From the NCBI RefSeq assembly GCF_000350485.1, contig NZ_AORV01000045.1:1-64000 (forward strand): a stretch of DNA of 64,000 nt. The letters are read 5' to 3'. This stretch comes from Ruminiclostridium cellobioparum subsp. termitidis CT1112 (GTDB lineage Bacteria > Bacillota > Clostridia > Acetivibrionales > DSM-1351). Within the stretch, counting starts at the first letter, position 1. Each line of letters opens with the position of its first letter. The position numbers were made by a program, and so were the translations under genes. The notes under the pieces are model-generated. The model saw only the letters and a program-made list of their open reading frames with translations, ran no database searches and was not told the origin of the DNA. Positions 51,703 to 60,409 of the stretch are shown piece after piece.

Positions 51703-52704
51703 TTGAAAAGGTTTTGTCTCATTACGGCAGTGCTTCTATGCGCGGCACTTGTACTGTGCTCATGCGGAGCAGACAAACAGAAGACAAAAATAGTATTAAG
51801 TGAAGTGACTCATTCGGTATTTTATGCACCTCAATACATCGCAATCACCAAAGGGTTTTTCAATGATGTCGGTCTCGATGTTGAATTACAGAACGGTCAG
51901 GGAGCCGACAAGGTCATGACCGCAATTTTGTCGGGCCAGTGCCAAATCGGCCTGGCAGGCCCCGAAGCAAGCATATACGTCTATAACGAAGGCAAGGAAG
52001 ATTACGCTGTGGTCTTTGCACAATTAACAAAAAGGGACGGTTCCTTCCTGGTAGGAAGAAATCCCGATGCCAGCTTTAAATGGAGCAATCTGAAGGGTAA
52101 GAATGTAATCGGCGGCCGTAAGGGCGGCGTACCCGAAATGACGGTGGAATATGTTCTCAACAAAAACGGGCTTGTCCCGGGAAAAGATGTGGAGGTCGAT
52201 ACCAGCATACAGTTTGCATTGATGGCAGGAGCCTTCACAGGCGGCAAGGGCGATTATGTAACACTTTTTGAGCCCACAGCCTCCATGCTTGAAAAAGAAG
52301 GAAGGGGCTATATTCTGGCTTCAGTGGGCCAGGAAAGCGGTGAAATCCCCTATACTGCATACTTTGCCAAAAAGAGCTACATAGAAAAAAACAGGGATAC
52401 GGTTCAAAAATTCACCGAAGCCATATACAGGGGACAGCAGTGGGTTGATTCCCATTCACCGAAAGAGATAGCCGAAACAATAAAGCCCTCGTTCCCCGAT
52501 ACCGATACCGCAATATTGGAGACAGTGGCAAAGAGATATAAGGATATAGATGCCTGGTCCAAAGACCCGGTTATGAAGGAATCCTCCTTTGAACTGCTGC
52601 AGACCGTTATGGATGAGGCAGGACAATTGAAGCAAAAAACACCTTATGATAAAGTTGTTAATAATACCTATGCGGAAAAGGCAATGAAGGACAGCCAAAA
52701 GTAA
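51703..52704 (+). CDS. ABC transporter substrate-binding lipoprotein (NMT1/SsuA-like)
   Basis: This lipoprotein of about 333 residues has a lipobox LCSC near residue 22. The motif FYAPQYIAITKGFFNDVGLDV is the entry of NMT1/SsuA-type binding proteins, followed by GQCQIGLAGPEASI. The start is TTG 51703, five bases after GGAGG; TTG 51691 overlaps the SD. It is the third gene of the importer, ended by a strong terminator. Candidates are aliphatic sulfonates or pyrimidine/thiamine precursors, but no pathway gene is nearby. Confidence 0.88.
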   Translation: MKRFCLITAVLLCAALVLCSCGADKQKTKIVLSEVTHSVFYAPQYIAITKGFFNDVGLDVELQNGQGADKVMTAILSGQCQIGLAGPEASIYVYNEGKEDYAVVFAQLTKRDGSFLVGRNPDASFKWSNLKGKNVIGGRKGGVPEMTVEYVLNKNGLVPGKDVEVDTSIQFALMAGAFTGGKGDYVTLFEPTASMLEKEGRGYILASVGQESGEIPYTAYFAKKSYIEKNRDTVQKFTEAIYRGQQWVDSHSPKEIAETIKPSFPDTDTAILETVAKRYKDIDAWSKDPVMKESSFELLQTVMDEAGQLKQKTPYDKVVNNTYAEKAMKDSQK

Positions 52705-52709
52705 TACCG

Positions 52710-52758
52710 ATCCTCCCCGGCAGTAACTGGAATAATTGCTGCCTGGGAGGATATTTTT
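52710..52758 (+). terminator. Rho-independent terminator of the NitT/TauT-type importer
   Basis: The stem ATCCTCCC-C-GGCAG / CTGCC-T-GGGAGGAT is followed by TTTTT, 6 bp after the stop codon and between convergent genes. Confidence 0.93.
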
Positions 52759-52764
52759 ATGTCA

Positions 52765-53892
52765 TTATTGAACCTGAAAACTATTCAACCAATCCATAAT
52801 ATAGTCCGAAGCCAGACGGTGATTGCCGACCTGACAATGCTCCGCACCACCTTCGGCTGCCGTGAAAACCCTGCCGGACAAAGTTTTTGCCTTTGTTAGT
52901 CCCTGCATTAGGATTTCATAATGAGAAGCCGGTACATAGTGGTCGCGTTCTCCTGCAAGCAGTAATACATCACACTGAATGTTTTCCATAATTCCTTTTA
53001 ATGAATGACGCATCAGGTGGCAGTAAAAATCATAGGGATTATCTGTTCCGGTGATATATTGCCCATGAGATACCGCCCAATTGATGATCAATTCCTTTTT
53101 CATCAATGAGCGGATTACAAGGTTAATAACAGGCTTTGCCCTTATTTTGAACAAAAAATCAAGAATTGATTTTGTCCTTTTTCCAATAGGGTTTGTCATA
53201 CAATCGAAGCCATCGTAGAGAACGTCGTAAGCCGCTGCCCTTGTAATCCGCTTATCAAAAGCGGCGGCACGTAAAGCCAGATATCCTCCCCATGAAATGC
53301 CGATCACACCTATATCCCCCAGCTTAAAATAATCCATAACCGCGCCCACAGGCTTCTCCCACTCCGGCTCAAAGGCAAGTCCTTTTTTAAGGGTTTCACC
53401 TTGCCCCGGACCTTCAAATAGATAAACATTATAGCCGTAATTTGCCCACTCCTTGACTGCCAGGTAAAATTCCTCTATAAAGGAATCATATCCGCCAAAT
53501 ACAATCAGATTGCCTTTCGCGTTATGGGATTTGAATATGAACGTTTTCATTCCAGCGCCCTGATATGGTACATATTCCATATCCACCGCTCTATCAGTGC
53601 CGATAACCTTATGAAAATTTTTAATGCTTCTCAGATACATTTCCTGTTTTTGGGCGCAGTCACCCAGAAAAAATTCGGCCAATCGATAGTAATATGCGGC
53701 ATGCAATATGCGATTTTCACTTTCGGCCTGCTCTCCAAGCGCATACCACGTCTTATGCCATGTATCCAAATCTGTAATATTGGAGGCTGCATTTTTAACT
53801 TCCTCAAAATTACAGGCACAATCTCCATACGTCAAGATGCGGTTTATTTGAAAATCAAATTGTTTTATTTGATGCAGCTTTATATACGGCAT
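52765..53892 (-). CDS. Alpha/beta hydrolase
   Basis: This protein of about 375 residues has an alpha/beta hydrolase core after a helical N-terminal part of about 110 residues, an arrangement seen in FrsA/dipeptidyl peptidase-like hydrolases. The oxyanion motif is VFGGYDSF, the nucleophile Ser sits in GISWGGYLALRA, Asp in LAGERDHYVP and His in GGAEHCQVG, so the triad is complete. The start is ATG 53892 with GGGGTG upstream; ATG 53934 would lengthen it without an SD. It lies downstream of the HXXEE gene and opposite the TetR gene, so it is probably TetR-controlled. The substrate is unknown. Confidence 0.85.
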   Translation of the reverse strand: MPYIKLHQIKQFDFQINRILTYGDCACNFEEVKNAASNITDLDTWHKTWYALGEQAESENRILHAAYYYRLAEFFLGDCAQKQEMYLRSIKNFHKVIGTDRAVDMEYVPYQGAGMKTFIFKSHNAKGNLIVFGGYDSFIEEFYLAVKEWANYGYNVYLFEGPGQGETLKKGLAFEPEWEKPVGAVMDYFKLGDIGVIGISWGGYLALRAAAFDKRITRAAAYDVLYDGFDCMTNPIGKRTKSILDFLFKIRAKPVINLVIRSLMKKELIINWAVSHGQYITGTDNPYDFYCHLMRHSLKGIMENIQCDVLLLAGERDHYVPASHYEILMQGLTKAKTLSGRVFTAAEGGAEHCQVGNHRLASDYIMDWLNSFQVQ

Positions 53893-53937
53893 AGCTTCAC
53901 CCCACTCATAAAATAATAGGTCATACTTAAACAATAC

Positions 53938-54468
53938 TCATTTCTCTTTGCTAGCATATAAAGACAGCCACTTTCCAAAAGTCTGAATCATTTTTGTCAG
54001 CCATTTAAAAAACAAAATAAATATAATCAAGCTTATAAAGCAAGTAATAGCCAGTGTACCAATTCCATACGGCAATTGCCTTGTACAGTCATATAGAATG
54101 AACAGACATAACGGCATAAAAACAGCGGCTGTCGTAACGCCGGGTGTGTAGTGATGGAAACGGAAACTTAAAATATAATGAATAATAAAATGGATAATGA
54201 AGACAAAGAATACGCCATACCAAACCAGATATTTTTGAAAAAAAATAGAAATAAGTGATACTGCCAACAGAATCAAAAATTCGATTAAAACGGCAACAGC
54301 TCCTGAATCCGTTGATACCCAATGTGCAAACGGCTTTGATGTCGAAATCCCCAGTAACTTCCTGTATTTTTTTTGCCAGACATCCACCATTATGATCTCT
54401 TCAAAATCATGGAGCATAAAAATGATGGGTAATGCAAGAGAAATAACTTCCATAGATAAATTTTTCAT
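53938..54468 (-). CDS. HXXEE domain membrane protein
   Basis: This 176-residue protein has five predicted membrane helices. It carries the family motif HDFEE (MLHDFEEIIMV, near residue 20) that defines HXXEE proteins, whose function is not established. A second histidine-rich patch FHHYTPG follows a central helix. AGGTTG precedes ATG 54468. It heads a two-gene minus-strand unit with the alpha/beta hydrolase and is divergent from the TetR regulator. Confidence 0.82.
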   Translation of the reverse strand: MKNLSMEVISLALPIIFMLHDFEEIIMVDVWQKKYRKLLGISTSKPFAHWVSTDSGAVAVLIEFLILLAVSLISIFFQKYLVWYGVFFVFIIHFIIHYILSFRFHHYTPGVTTAAVFMPLCLFILYDCTRQLPYGIGTLAITCFISLIIFILFFKWLTKMIQTFGKWLSLYASKEK

Positions 54469-54486
54469 AAAGCAACCTCTTTTAAA

Positions 54487-54588
54487 ATCGTCACACTTGC
54501 GTCCATTTCATTTTTAAGTATAATAAGATGGTATAACAGCGTCAAGATATATGGCTCAATCGCTACATATCGGTAAAATTGTGACGAT
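54487..54588. promoter_or_regulatory. Widely spaced inverted repeat in the TetR/HXXEE divergent region
   Basis: ATCGTCACA (54487-54495) and TGTGACGAT (54580-54588) are exact complements at the two ends of the divergent region, each within 20 bp of a start codon. They could be half-sites of the TetR regulator that controls both directions. Confidence 0.4.
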
Positions 54589-54603
54589 GAAAGGAAGCTG
54601 AAA

Positions 54604-55155
54604 ATGGGTTGTAAAAATAAGGGGAATACTAAAGCACAGCAATCGCAAAAATGGATGGAAGAATCTCTTTTTCAATTGATGCGGGCAAAACCATATGAAG
54701 AAATATCCATTCAAAACATTACAGATACCGCGCAATTATCCCGCCGTACTTTTTACCGGAATTATGAGAAAAAAGATGAAATTTTACTCGATTATTTCAG
54801 GCGTATCTGTAAAGAGTATGAGAAAAATTTACGTTCGGCCAGAGACTTGTCATTTCCCAACATAGCGAATATTTTTTTTTCCACCATGCAGGGACATTTG
54901 GACTTCCTTTTTTTAGTCAATCAACATCATATCATGGAGCTTTTTATAAAAGAAATGGATGCATTTCTCCTTCCGCTCCATCTGGAGTTAAGAGGACCCT
55001 CAGTTGGCTATGATATTGAATTGGCCCGCATTGCTTTGACTTTCAGTATTGGAGGCTTTGGAAGAATACTCACTTTATGGTTAAATGAAGGTGCTGAAAA
55101 AACTCCGGATGAGTTAGCCAAACTAATGGAAAAGGCAATACGGCTTCTCATCTAA
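54604..55155 (+). CDS. TetR/AcrR-family transcriptional regulator
   Basis: This 183-residue repressor has an N-terminal HTH (about 30-60, SIQNITDTAQLSRRTFYRNYEKKDEIL) and a helical C-terminal ligand domain with GGFGRILTLWLNEGAEKTPDEL, like the DhaS/YbiH type of TetR proteins. GGAAG precedes the ATG. It is divergent from the HXXEE and hydrolase genes, the usual arrangement for a local repressor. The ligand is unknown. Confidence 0.9.
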   Translation: MGCKNKGNTKAQQSQKWMEESLFQLMRAKPYEEISIQNITDTAQLSRRTFYRNYEKKDEILLDYFRRICKEYEKNLRSARDLSFPNIANIFFSTMQGHLDFLFLVNQHHIMELFIKEMDAFLLPLHLELRGPSVGYDIELARIALTFSIGGFGRILTLWLNEGAEKTPDELAKLMEKAIRLLI

Positions 55156-55166
55156 ACAATTTCACT

Positions 55167-55460
55167 TCAAAGCAAAAACGCCAGTACCGCCGGTAAAATA
55201 AATGCCCCGGATAAAATAACCAATATATTAGTTATTTCAGTATTGGAGCTTTTTGTGAATTTGTCCAGATAAAAATTGGCACGTGTATTTTGAGCACCAT
55301 TTAAAGTTCTATCTAATATTGCACATATTAATAACAATAAAAATCCAATAATAAAATACACGTTGGTCAAATTTATTCCCAACAGGAAACATATGAAAAA
55401 TACTCCGGATGTAAATAAGTACCATAGAAGATACCACAAAAATAATTTTTTTAACTGCAA
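55167..55460 (-). CDS. Small hypothetical membrane protein
   Basis: I do not recognise this 97-residue protein. It has three hydrophobic segments (about 7-27, 32-48, 76-96) with a polar loop NGAQNTRANFYLDKFTKSS between the second and third. The start is TTG 55460, seven bases after AAAGG. It ends 11 bp from the TetR stop, convergent with it. The coding signal is moderate. Confidence 0.6.
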   Translation of the reverse strand: MQLKKLFLWYLLWYLFTSGVFFICFLLGINLTNVYFIIGFLLLLICAILDRTLNGAQNTRANFYLDKFTKSSNTEITNILVILSGAFILPAVLAFLL

Positions 55461-55603
55461 TTTTCTACCTTTCTTATTTCAATATGCCCATGATAGGCTC
55501 ACCTGTTAATAATATGTAATAAAATCCTATAATAGTTCTATATTAACAACCCTCATGGTCTTTGGCAATATAAATACCAGAATTGACTTTAAGTTTCAGC
55601 AAA

Positions 55604-55650
55604 CAAAAAAAGAGCAAGCTAACTTAAAAACACAATTAGCAAGCTCTTTT
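55604..55650 (-). terminator. Rho-independent terminator of the methionine importer operon
   Basis: On the minus strand AAGAGC-TT-GCTAA pairs with TTAGC-TT-GCTCTT and is followed by seven T, 19 bp after the metQ stop. Confidence 0.88.
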
Positions 55651-55668
55651 CAGATATTATCGGGTCAA

Positions 55669-56478
55669 TTAAAATATTGCGACAACCGAACCCTTGTATT
55701 TTTCTTCAATAAACTTCTGTACCTTGTCACTGTGCAGAGCTTCTATCAAAGCCTTGATGTCTTCCCTGTTCTCATCGCCCTTGCGTACGGCTATTATATT
55801 GGCAAAAGTCTGGGCCGCAACGGAATCCGCATTTTCCTTTGCCAGAGCATCCGTTGCCACATTGAAGCCAGCTTCTATGGCATAGTTTCCGTTGATAACC
55901 GCCAGATCTACATCAGGCAATGCTCTTGAGATCTGAGCAGCTTCAAGTTCCTTTATCTGGATGTTCTTAGGGTTTTCTGTTATATCCTTTACAGTTGCAT
56001 TCAGGCCCGCATCCGGTTTTACCTTGATTAAACCTGCTGTTTCCAGCAGCAGAAGCGCCCTTGCTTCATTTGTTGTGTCATTGGGCACGGCAATTGTTGC
56101 TCCGTCCGGTATGGCATCAAGAGATTTGATTTTCCCCGGATACAAACCGAAGGGTTCGTAGTGGATATTGCCTGCCGATACCAAATCTGTCTTGTTCTTT
56201 GAGTTGAAGTCCTCAAGATATGGCAGGTGCTGGAAGTAGTTTGCATCAAGACTCTTGTCCTGCAAAGCCAGATTTGGCTGTACATAGTCTGTAAATTCCT
56301 TGATTTCAAGCTCTATCCCCTTTTCTTTCAGTACATCCACCACCTGCTTAAGGATTTCTGCATGCGGAGCAACTGACGCTCCCACGACCAGCTTTTTGGT
56401 TTGTGAACCGCAGCCTGATAAAACTCCGGCTGCTATAAAACTTAATGTTAAAACCAGAGCCAATAATCTTCTCTTCAT
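55669..56478 (-). CDS. metQ: Methionine-binding lipoprotein MetQ (NlpA family)
   Basis: This 269-residue lipoprotein has a lipobox LSGC near residue 22. The NlpA signature VVGASVAPHAEILKQV is followed by EFTDYVQPNLALQDKSLDAN and NYAIEAGF. It delivers methionine to MetNI. GGGGGA precedes ATG 56478. It is the third gene of the metNIQ operon. Confidence 0.95.
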   Translation of the reverse strand: MKRRLLALVLTLSFIAAGVLSGCGSQTKKLVVGASVAPHAEILKQVVDVLKEKGIELEIKEFTDYVQPNLALQDKSLDANYFQHLPYLEDFNSKNKTDLVSAGNIHYEPFGLYPGKIKSLDAIPDGATIAVPNDTTNEARALLLLETAGLIKVKPDAGLNATVKDITENPKNIQIKELEAAQISRALPDVDLAVINGNYAIEAGFNVATDALAKENADSVAAQTFANIIAVRKGDENREDIKALIEALHSDKVQKFIEEKYKGSVVAIF

Positions 56479-56546
56479 TTTGTTGTCCCCCTAATTTTTA
56501 TGTTTTATTTTTTATGCCAATGCAATTTTGTTTATTGCTTTGTTTA

Positions 56547-57206
56547 TCACTTCCGCTTGTCGCGCTTCCTGGCGATCAGCATCCCAACTTCCTGTGCCAC
56601 CTGTACAACAACTACAAGCAGTGCAACAGTGACTATCATAATGTCCTTCTGATATCTGTAGTAGCCGAACCGGATGGCTATATCACCCAGACCGCCTCCC
56701 CCGACTATACCTGCCATGGCACTGTAACCCAGTATGGTGGTTGTGGCTATTGCCGCCCCTACTATCAGAGATGGTACCGCTTCGGGTATCATTACCTTGT
56801 ATATTATCTGAAAAGGACTGCAGCCCATTGAAACGGCCGCTTCTATAACCCCCTTGTCAACCTCCTTGATGGAGGACTCAACCAATCTGGCTATAAACGG
56901 CGCTGCCGCTATTACAAGCGGAACCACGGTAGCTGTTGAACCAATCGTTGTCCCGATGATGAACCGGGTAAAAGGTATAACGGCTATAAGTAAAATGAGA
57001 AAAGGCACCGAACGTAAAATATTTACTATGAAATTCAGGACCTTATTCAGTTTCGGCAGCGGCATTATTCCGTCTTTATCACTGGTCACCAGCAATACTC
57101 CCAGAGGGAGCCCGAGCACGTAAGCAAGCAAAGTGGAAAACAATGTCATGTACAGGGTTTCCAGAAGACCCATTAAAATCATTGTGACTGTTGAACTATC
57201 CCACAT
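56547..57206 (-). CDS. metI: Methionine ABC transporter permease MetI
   Basis: This 219-residue permease has five helices and the EAA loop VIEAAVSMGCSPFQIIYKVMIPEA of the MetI family, preceded by FIARLVESSIKEV. GAGGAGG precedes the ATG, which overlaps the end of metN by 11 bp. Confidence 0.95.
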   Translation of the reverse strand: MWDSSTVTMILMGLLETLYMTLFSTLLAYVLGLPLGVLLVTSDKDGIMPLPKLNKVLNFIVNILRSVPFLILLIAVIPFTRFIIGTTIGSTATVVPLVIAAAPFIARLVESSIKEVDKGVIEAAVSMGCSPFQIIYKVMIPEAVPSLIVGAAIATTTILGYSAMAGIVGGGGLGDIAIRFGYYRYQKDIMIVTVALLVVVVQVAQEVGMLIARKRDKRK

Positions 57207-58215
57207 ATCCGTTTACCTCCTCAACTGATAAATCCTGAGATTGCAGGTAACGGATTATCCTGTCGGATACTTCGTCCTCCCGGGGCAGCTGTAATACCAG
57301 CTGTCCGAATGCCTTCCCGTCAATATCCTTCATATCGGCAAACAATATATTCACCTGGGCCTTACATTCAAGGATCATCCTTGATATAACCGGGTCAAAG
57401 GAGGAACTGCCTTCAAATACAATTCTGCAGCAGCGCCTTCCTATAAGCTGGCTAATCCTTTTTCCATCCGGAAATACAAGTCTTTGAGCAGCGGCAGTCT
57501 TTGGATGTGAAAACACTTCCGAAACCGCTCCTGTTTCAGCAATGCCGCTTTCGTCGATTATGGCCACATGCGTACAGATCTGCTCTATAACACTCATCTC
57601 ATGAGTTATTATCACTATTGTGATTCCCAACCTTTTATTTATATCCCTCAAAAGTTCAAGAATCGATTTGGTGGTTGAAGGATCCAGTGCCGAAGTGGCC
57701 TCATCACACAGCAACACCTTGGGATTTGTAGCTAATGCCCTGGCTATTGCTACTCTCTGCTTCTGTCCGCCCGAAAGCTGGGAGGGATATGCAGCCGCCT
57801 TGTCGGATAACCCGACTATTTCCAGAAGCTCTTTTGCTCTCATCCTTGCTTCATTCTTTTTCATCCCCGAAACTTCAAGCGGAAAAGTGATGTTCTCCTC
57901 AGCCGTTCTCTGCATAAGCAGATTGAACTGCTGAAAGATCATTCCCATGGACCTCCTGACTTCCCTCAGTTCTCTTTCATTCAGCCGAGACAGGTCTTTT
58001 CCGTCCACTACTATTGTTCCGCTTGTGGGCCGCTCAATGTAGTTTATACACCGTACCAGGGTACTTTTACCGGCCCCGCTCATTCCAATGATTCCATAAA
58101 CCGCGCCTTCCCCTATGGAAAGGTCGATATTCTCCAGGGCTTTTACTTCTCTTTCCTTTGTATAGAATATCTTTGTCAGCGATTTGATTTCTATGATATT
58201 GTTTTTCGTATGCAT
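57196..58215 (-). CDS. metN: Methionine ABC transporter ATP-binding protein MetN
   Basis: This ATPase of about 339 residues has Walker A GMSGAGKST, signature LSGGQKQR, Walker B LLCDEATSALDPST and H-loop ITHEMSVIEQI. A C-terminal NIL (ACT-like) domain of about 80 residues binds methionine and inhibits transport (trans-inhibition). The start is ATG 58215 after GGAGG; a longer in-frame start at 58296 has no SD. It is the first gene of metNIQ. No S-box riboswitch is seen upstream, but repeated motifs suit control by the divergent Rrf2 protein. Confidence 0.94.
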   Translation of the reverse strand: MHTKNNIIEIKSLTKIFYTKEREVKALENIDLSIGEGAVYGIIGMSGAGKSTLVRCINYIERPTSGTIVVDGKDLSRLNERELREVRRSMGMIFQQFNLLMQRTAEENITFPLEVSGMKKNEARMRAKELLEIVGLSDKAAAYPSQLSGGQKQRVAIARALATNPKVLLCDEATSALDPSTTKSILELLRDINKRLGITIVIITHEMSVIEQICTHVAIIDESGIAETGAVSEVFSHPKTAAAQRLVFPDGKRISQLIGRRCCRIVFEGSSSFDPVISRMILECKAQVNILFADMKDIDGKAFGQLVLQLPREDEVSDRIIRYLQSQDLSVEEVNGYVG

Positions 58216-58323
58216 ACAACCTCCAGTACTCATAAGCACGCCAAAACCGTCATATAAAACAATAGATGACTGGTTTTGAAGTAGCCGGATAAGCAAACAT
58301 ATTATAAATTACCACAAGCTTAA

Positions 58324-58554
58324 AGTATTCATATAATTCATATATGTCTTCTGTCGGTTTTCTTTAGTATAGATTACCAACAAATATTTGTCAATATATT
58401 TTTTATAAATCATATATGAATACTATGATATGTGTGAATTCCCCAAATAAAAGTATATTTGGGATGAACCAGTTTGTCAATGTAATCAGTTTAAAAGGAG
58501 TTGACACATATAATTATATATGATTTAATAAAACATATATAATTACTATGACAT
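58324..58554. promoter_or_regulatory. Three copies of a CATATATGAATACTATGA-like motif between metN and the Rrf2 gene
   Basis: Related segments occur at 58324-58346 (inverted: CATATATGAATTATATGAAT), 58411-58432 (CATATATGAATACTATGATA) and 58534-58554 (CATATATAATTACTATGACA). They lie in a 506-bp divergent region without genes or a recognisable S-box or T-box. They are the best candidates for Rrf2 operators controlling metNIQ and the regulator itself. Confidence 0.55.
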
Positions 58555-58721
58555 AATATTCCATAATTATGAGCATACTTAATAATAAATATTACTATGC
58601 AGACTGTAATATTAAAACGTCTATTGTCCCGGAAAAATTTAACCGCCGGCAATATATGAATCCATCCTTTACAGACTGCTGGAATATGGCATAAATCATC
58701 CATGCCGGAAATGGAGAATAT

Positions 58722-59168
58722 ATGAGGATTTCATCAAAGGGCAGGTACGGCCTTGCGGCAATGATCAGCGTTGCCCAGCTGGGAAGTACCGGTGAGTTTG
58801 TTACAGTTATAAGCATTGCGGAAAAACTGGGTATTTCAAAAATATATCTTGAACAGGTCTTTTCACTGCTGAAAAGATCAAAGCTTGTTACATCCATAAA
58901 AGGTTCGCAGGGTGGCTACCAGCTTTCAAAGCCATCTGAAAAGATTACAGTTCTGGAAATATTGCAGGCTGTTGAGATAAGCCTGTTTGAAAAAACAGAG
59001 CGTTCCGTTTCGGATGAAGCGATGGAAATCGAGAGTTCTTTAAAAAATCTTATATGGGATAACCTGGACAATGCTGTGGTTACCACCCTGGGAAAAGTTA
59101 CCCTGAGCGACCTTGTTGCCGAAGCTGACAAGGCAAAAAGCGGAGAAGAATTTATGTTTTACATTTAG
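58722..59168 (+). CDS. Rrf2-family transcriptional regulator (CymR-like)
   Basis: This 148-residue winged-helix regulator starts with MRISSKGRYGLAAMISVAQ. The HTH is ISIAEKLGISKIYLEQVFSLL and the wing SIKGSQGGYQLSKPSEKI. The cysteine cluster that ligates iron-sulfur in IscR is absent, so it is closer to CymR, the cysteine metabolism repressor of Firmicutes. Its neighbours (methionine importer, transsulfuration enzyme, sulfur transferase) fit that role. Its own terminator follows immediately. Confidence 0.9.
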   Translation: MRISSKGRYGLAAMISVAQLGSTGEFVTVISIAEKLGISKIYLEQVFSLLKRSKLVTSIKGSQGGYQLSKPSEKITVLEILQAVEISLFEKTERSVSDEAMEIESSLKNLIWDNLDNAVVTTLGKVTLSDLVAEADKAKSGEEFMFYI

Positions 59169-59197
59169 CAGGCATATTTATTATGCCTGCTTTTTTG
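59167..59197 (+). terminator. Rho-independent terminator of the Rrf2 gene
   Basis: AGCAGGCATA, loop TTTAT, and TATGCCTGCT are followed by TTTTT; the stem begins within the stop codon. Confidence 0.93.
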
Positions 59198-59235
59198 TTT
59201 ATATCTATTCACATTTAAATTTATGGTTTACTGCC

Positions 59236-60396
59236 TTATTCCAGCGCCTGTTCCAGATCGGCTATCAGGTCCTTTACATTTTCGATCCCCACTGAAAGTC
59301 TCAGCAACCTGTCATTTACACCCAGCCTGTTCCGGATCTCTTCGGGTACCGCAGCATGTGTCTGCAGCATTGGGTAGGTTATCAGACTCTCCACTCCTCC
59401 CAGGCTTTCCGCAAACATGATTACCTTTATCCTGCTGAGTACCTTTTCCACCAGCTCAGCCGAGGCCACCTCGAAGGAGATCATGGCACCGAATCCCGAT
59501 GCCTGCCTTAAGGATATTTCATAGCCTTCATGCTCCGGCAGGCCCACATAATATACCCTTTTAACATTTTTATTTTCTTTCAGCCACTTGGCAAGTTCCA
59601 TGGCGTTTTGCTGCTGCCTGTCAAGCCTTATGCCCAATGTTTTTATCCCCCTCAGCAGCAGCCAGCTGTCAAAGGGTGCCAGTACCGCACCCTCGGATTT
59701 CTGAATAAGCTTCAGCTTTTCTGCCAAAACATCGTCTTCCAGGATCACAAAGCCTGCCAGAGTATCGTTATGGCCTCCCAAATATTTTGTTCCGCTGTGA
59801 ATAACAATATCCGCCCCCAGCTCCAAAGGTCTCTGGCAATACGGGGTCAGAAAAGTGTTATCCACTATGAACAAGGAATTCCTGGACTTGGCCAATTGGG
59901 CGATCAAACCTATATCGGCCACTTTCATTATGGGATTTGTAGGCGTCTCTATAAAAACAGCCGCTGTATTGGCCTTATATTCCTTTTCTATGGCTTCCAT
60001 CCCGCTGGTATCCACATAGCTGAACTCCAGCCCGTAATTTTTGTAAACCTCTTCAAATATTCTGTAAGTGCCCCCGTAGAGATCATCCGAAACAATTATA
60101 TGCTGTCCGGGAGAAAACATTTTTAGTACCGAAGATATGGCAGCCATGCCGCTGGAAAAAGCAAAACCATATTTGCCGTTTTCCAATATGGCCATTGTGT
60201 TTTCCAATTCTTCACGGGTCGGATTCTGAAGCCTGGAGTAATCGTAACCGGTTGTCTGGCTCAATCCCGGATGCCTGAAGGTGGCACTCTGATATATCGG
60301 AAAGCTTATGGCACCGGTATGTGAATCATAACCTTTGCAGCCATGTACTACTTTGGTATCCATTTGTGTTGTGTTTTGACAGTCATTTGTTTCCAT
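59236..60396 (-). CDS. Transsulfuration enzyme (cystathionine gamma-lyase/synthase family, PLP)
   Basis: This 386-residue PLP enzyme of the Cys/Met metabolism family has the PLP lysine K204 in SGTKYLGGHNDTLAG. SSGMAAIS and DDLYGGTYR line the cofactor site, and FIVDNTFLTPY carries the aspartate that pairs with the pyridine nitrogen. It could be a cystathionine gamma-lyase (MccB), a cystathionine gamma-synthase (MetB) or a methionine gamma-lyase; the sequence alone does not decide. GGAGG precedes ATG 60396. It lies 13 bp after the LarE-like gene in one unit, in a sulfur amino acid neighbourhood. Confidence 0.9.
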   Translation of the reverse strand: METNDCQNTTQMDTKVVHGCKGYDSHTGAISFPIYQSATFRHPGLSQTTGYDYSRLQNPTREELENTMAILENGKYGFAFSSGMAAISSVLKMFSPGQHIIVSDDLYGGTYRIFEEVYKNYGLEFSYVDTSGMEAIEKEYKANTAAVFIETPTNPIMKVADIGLIAQLAKSRNSLFIVDNTFLTPYCQRPLELGADIVIHSGTKYLGGHNDTLAGFVILEDDVLAEKLKLIQKSEGAVLAPFDSWLLLRGIKTLGIRLDRQQQNAMELAKWLKENKNVKRVYYVGLPEHEGYEISLRQASGFGAMISFEVASAELVEKVLSRIKVIMFAESLGGVESLITYPMLQTHAAVPEEIRNRLGVNDRLLRLSVGIENVKDLIADLEQALE

Positions 60397-60409
60397 ACAT
60401 ACCTCCGGA

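Noticed and set aside
58216-58721. S-box or T-box riboswitch upstream of metN
   Set aside because: I found neither the conserved S-box core nor a T-box GGTGG sequence with terminator; only repeated AT-rich motifs are present.
59530-60126. 198-codon plus-strand open frame over the transsulfuration gene
   Set aside because: Antisense to a conserved PLP enzyme gene; no ribosome site.
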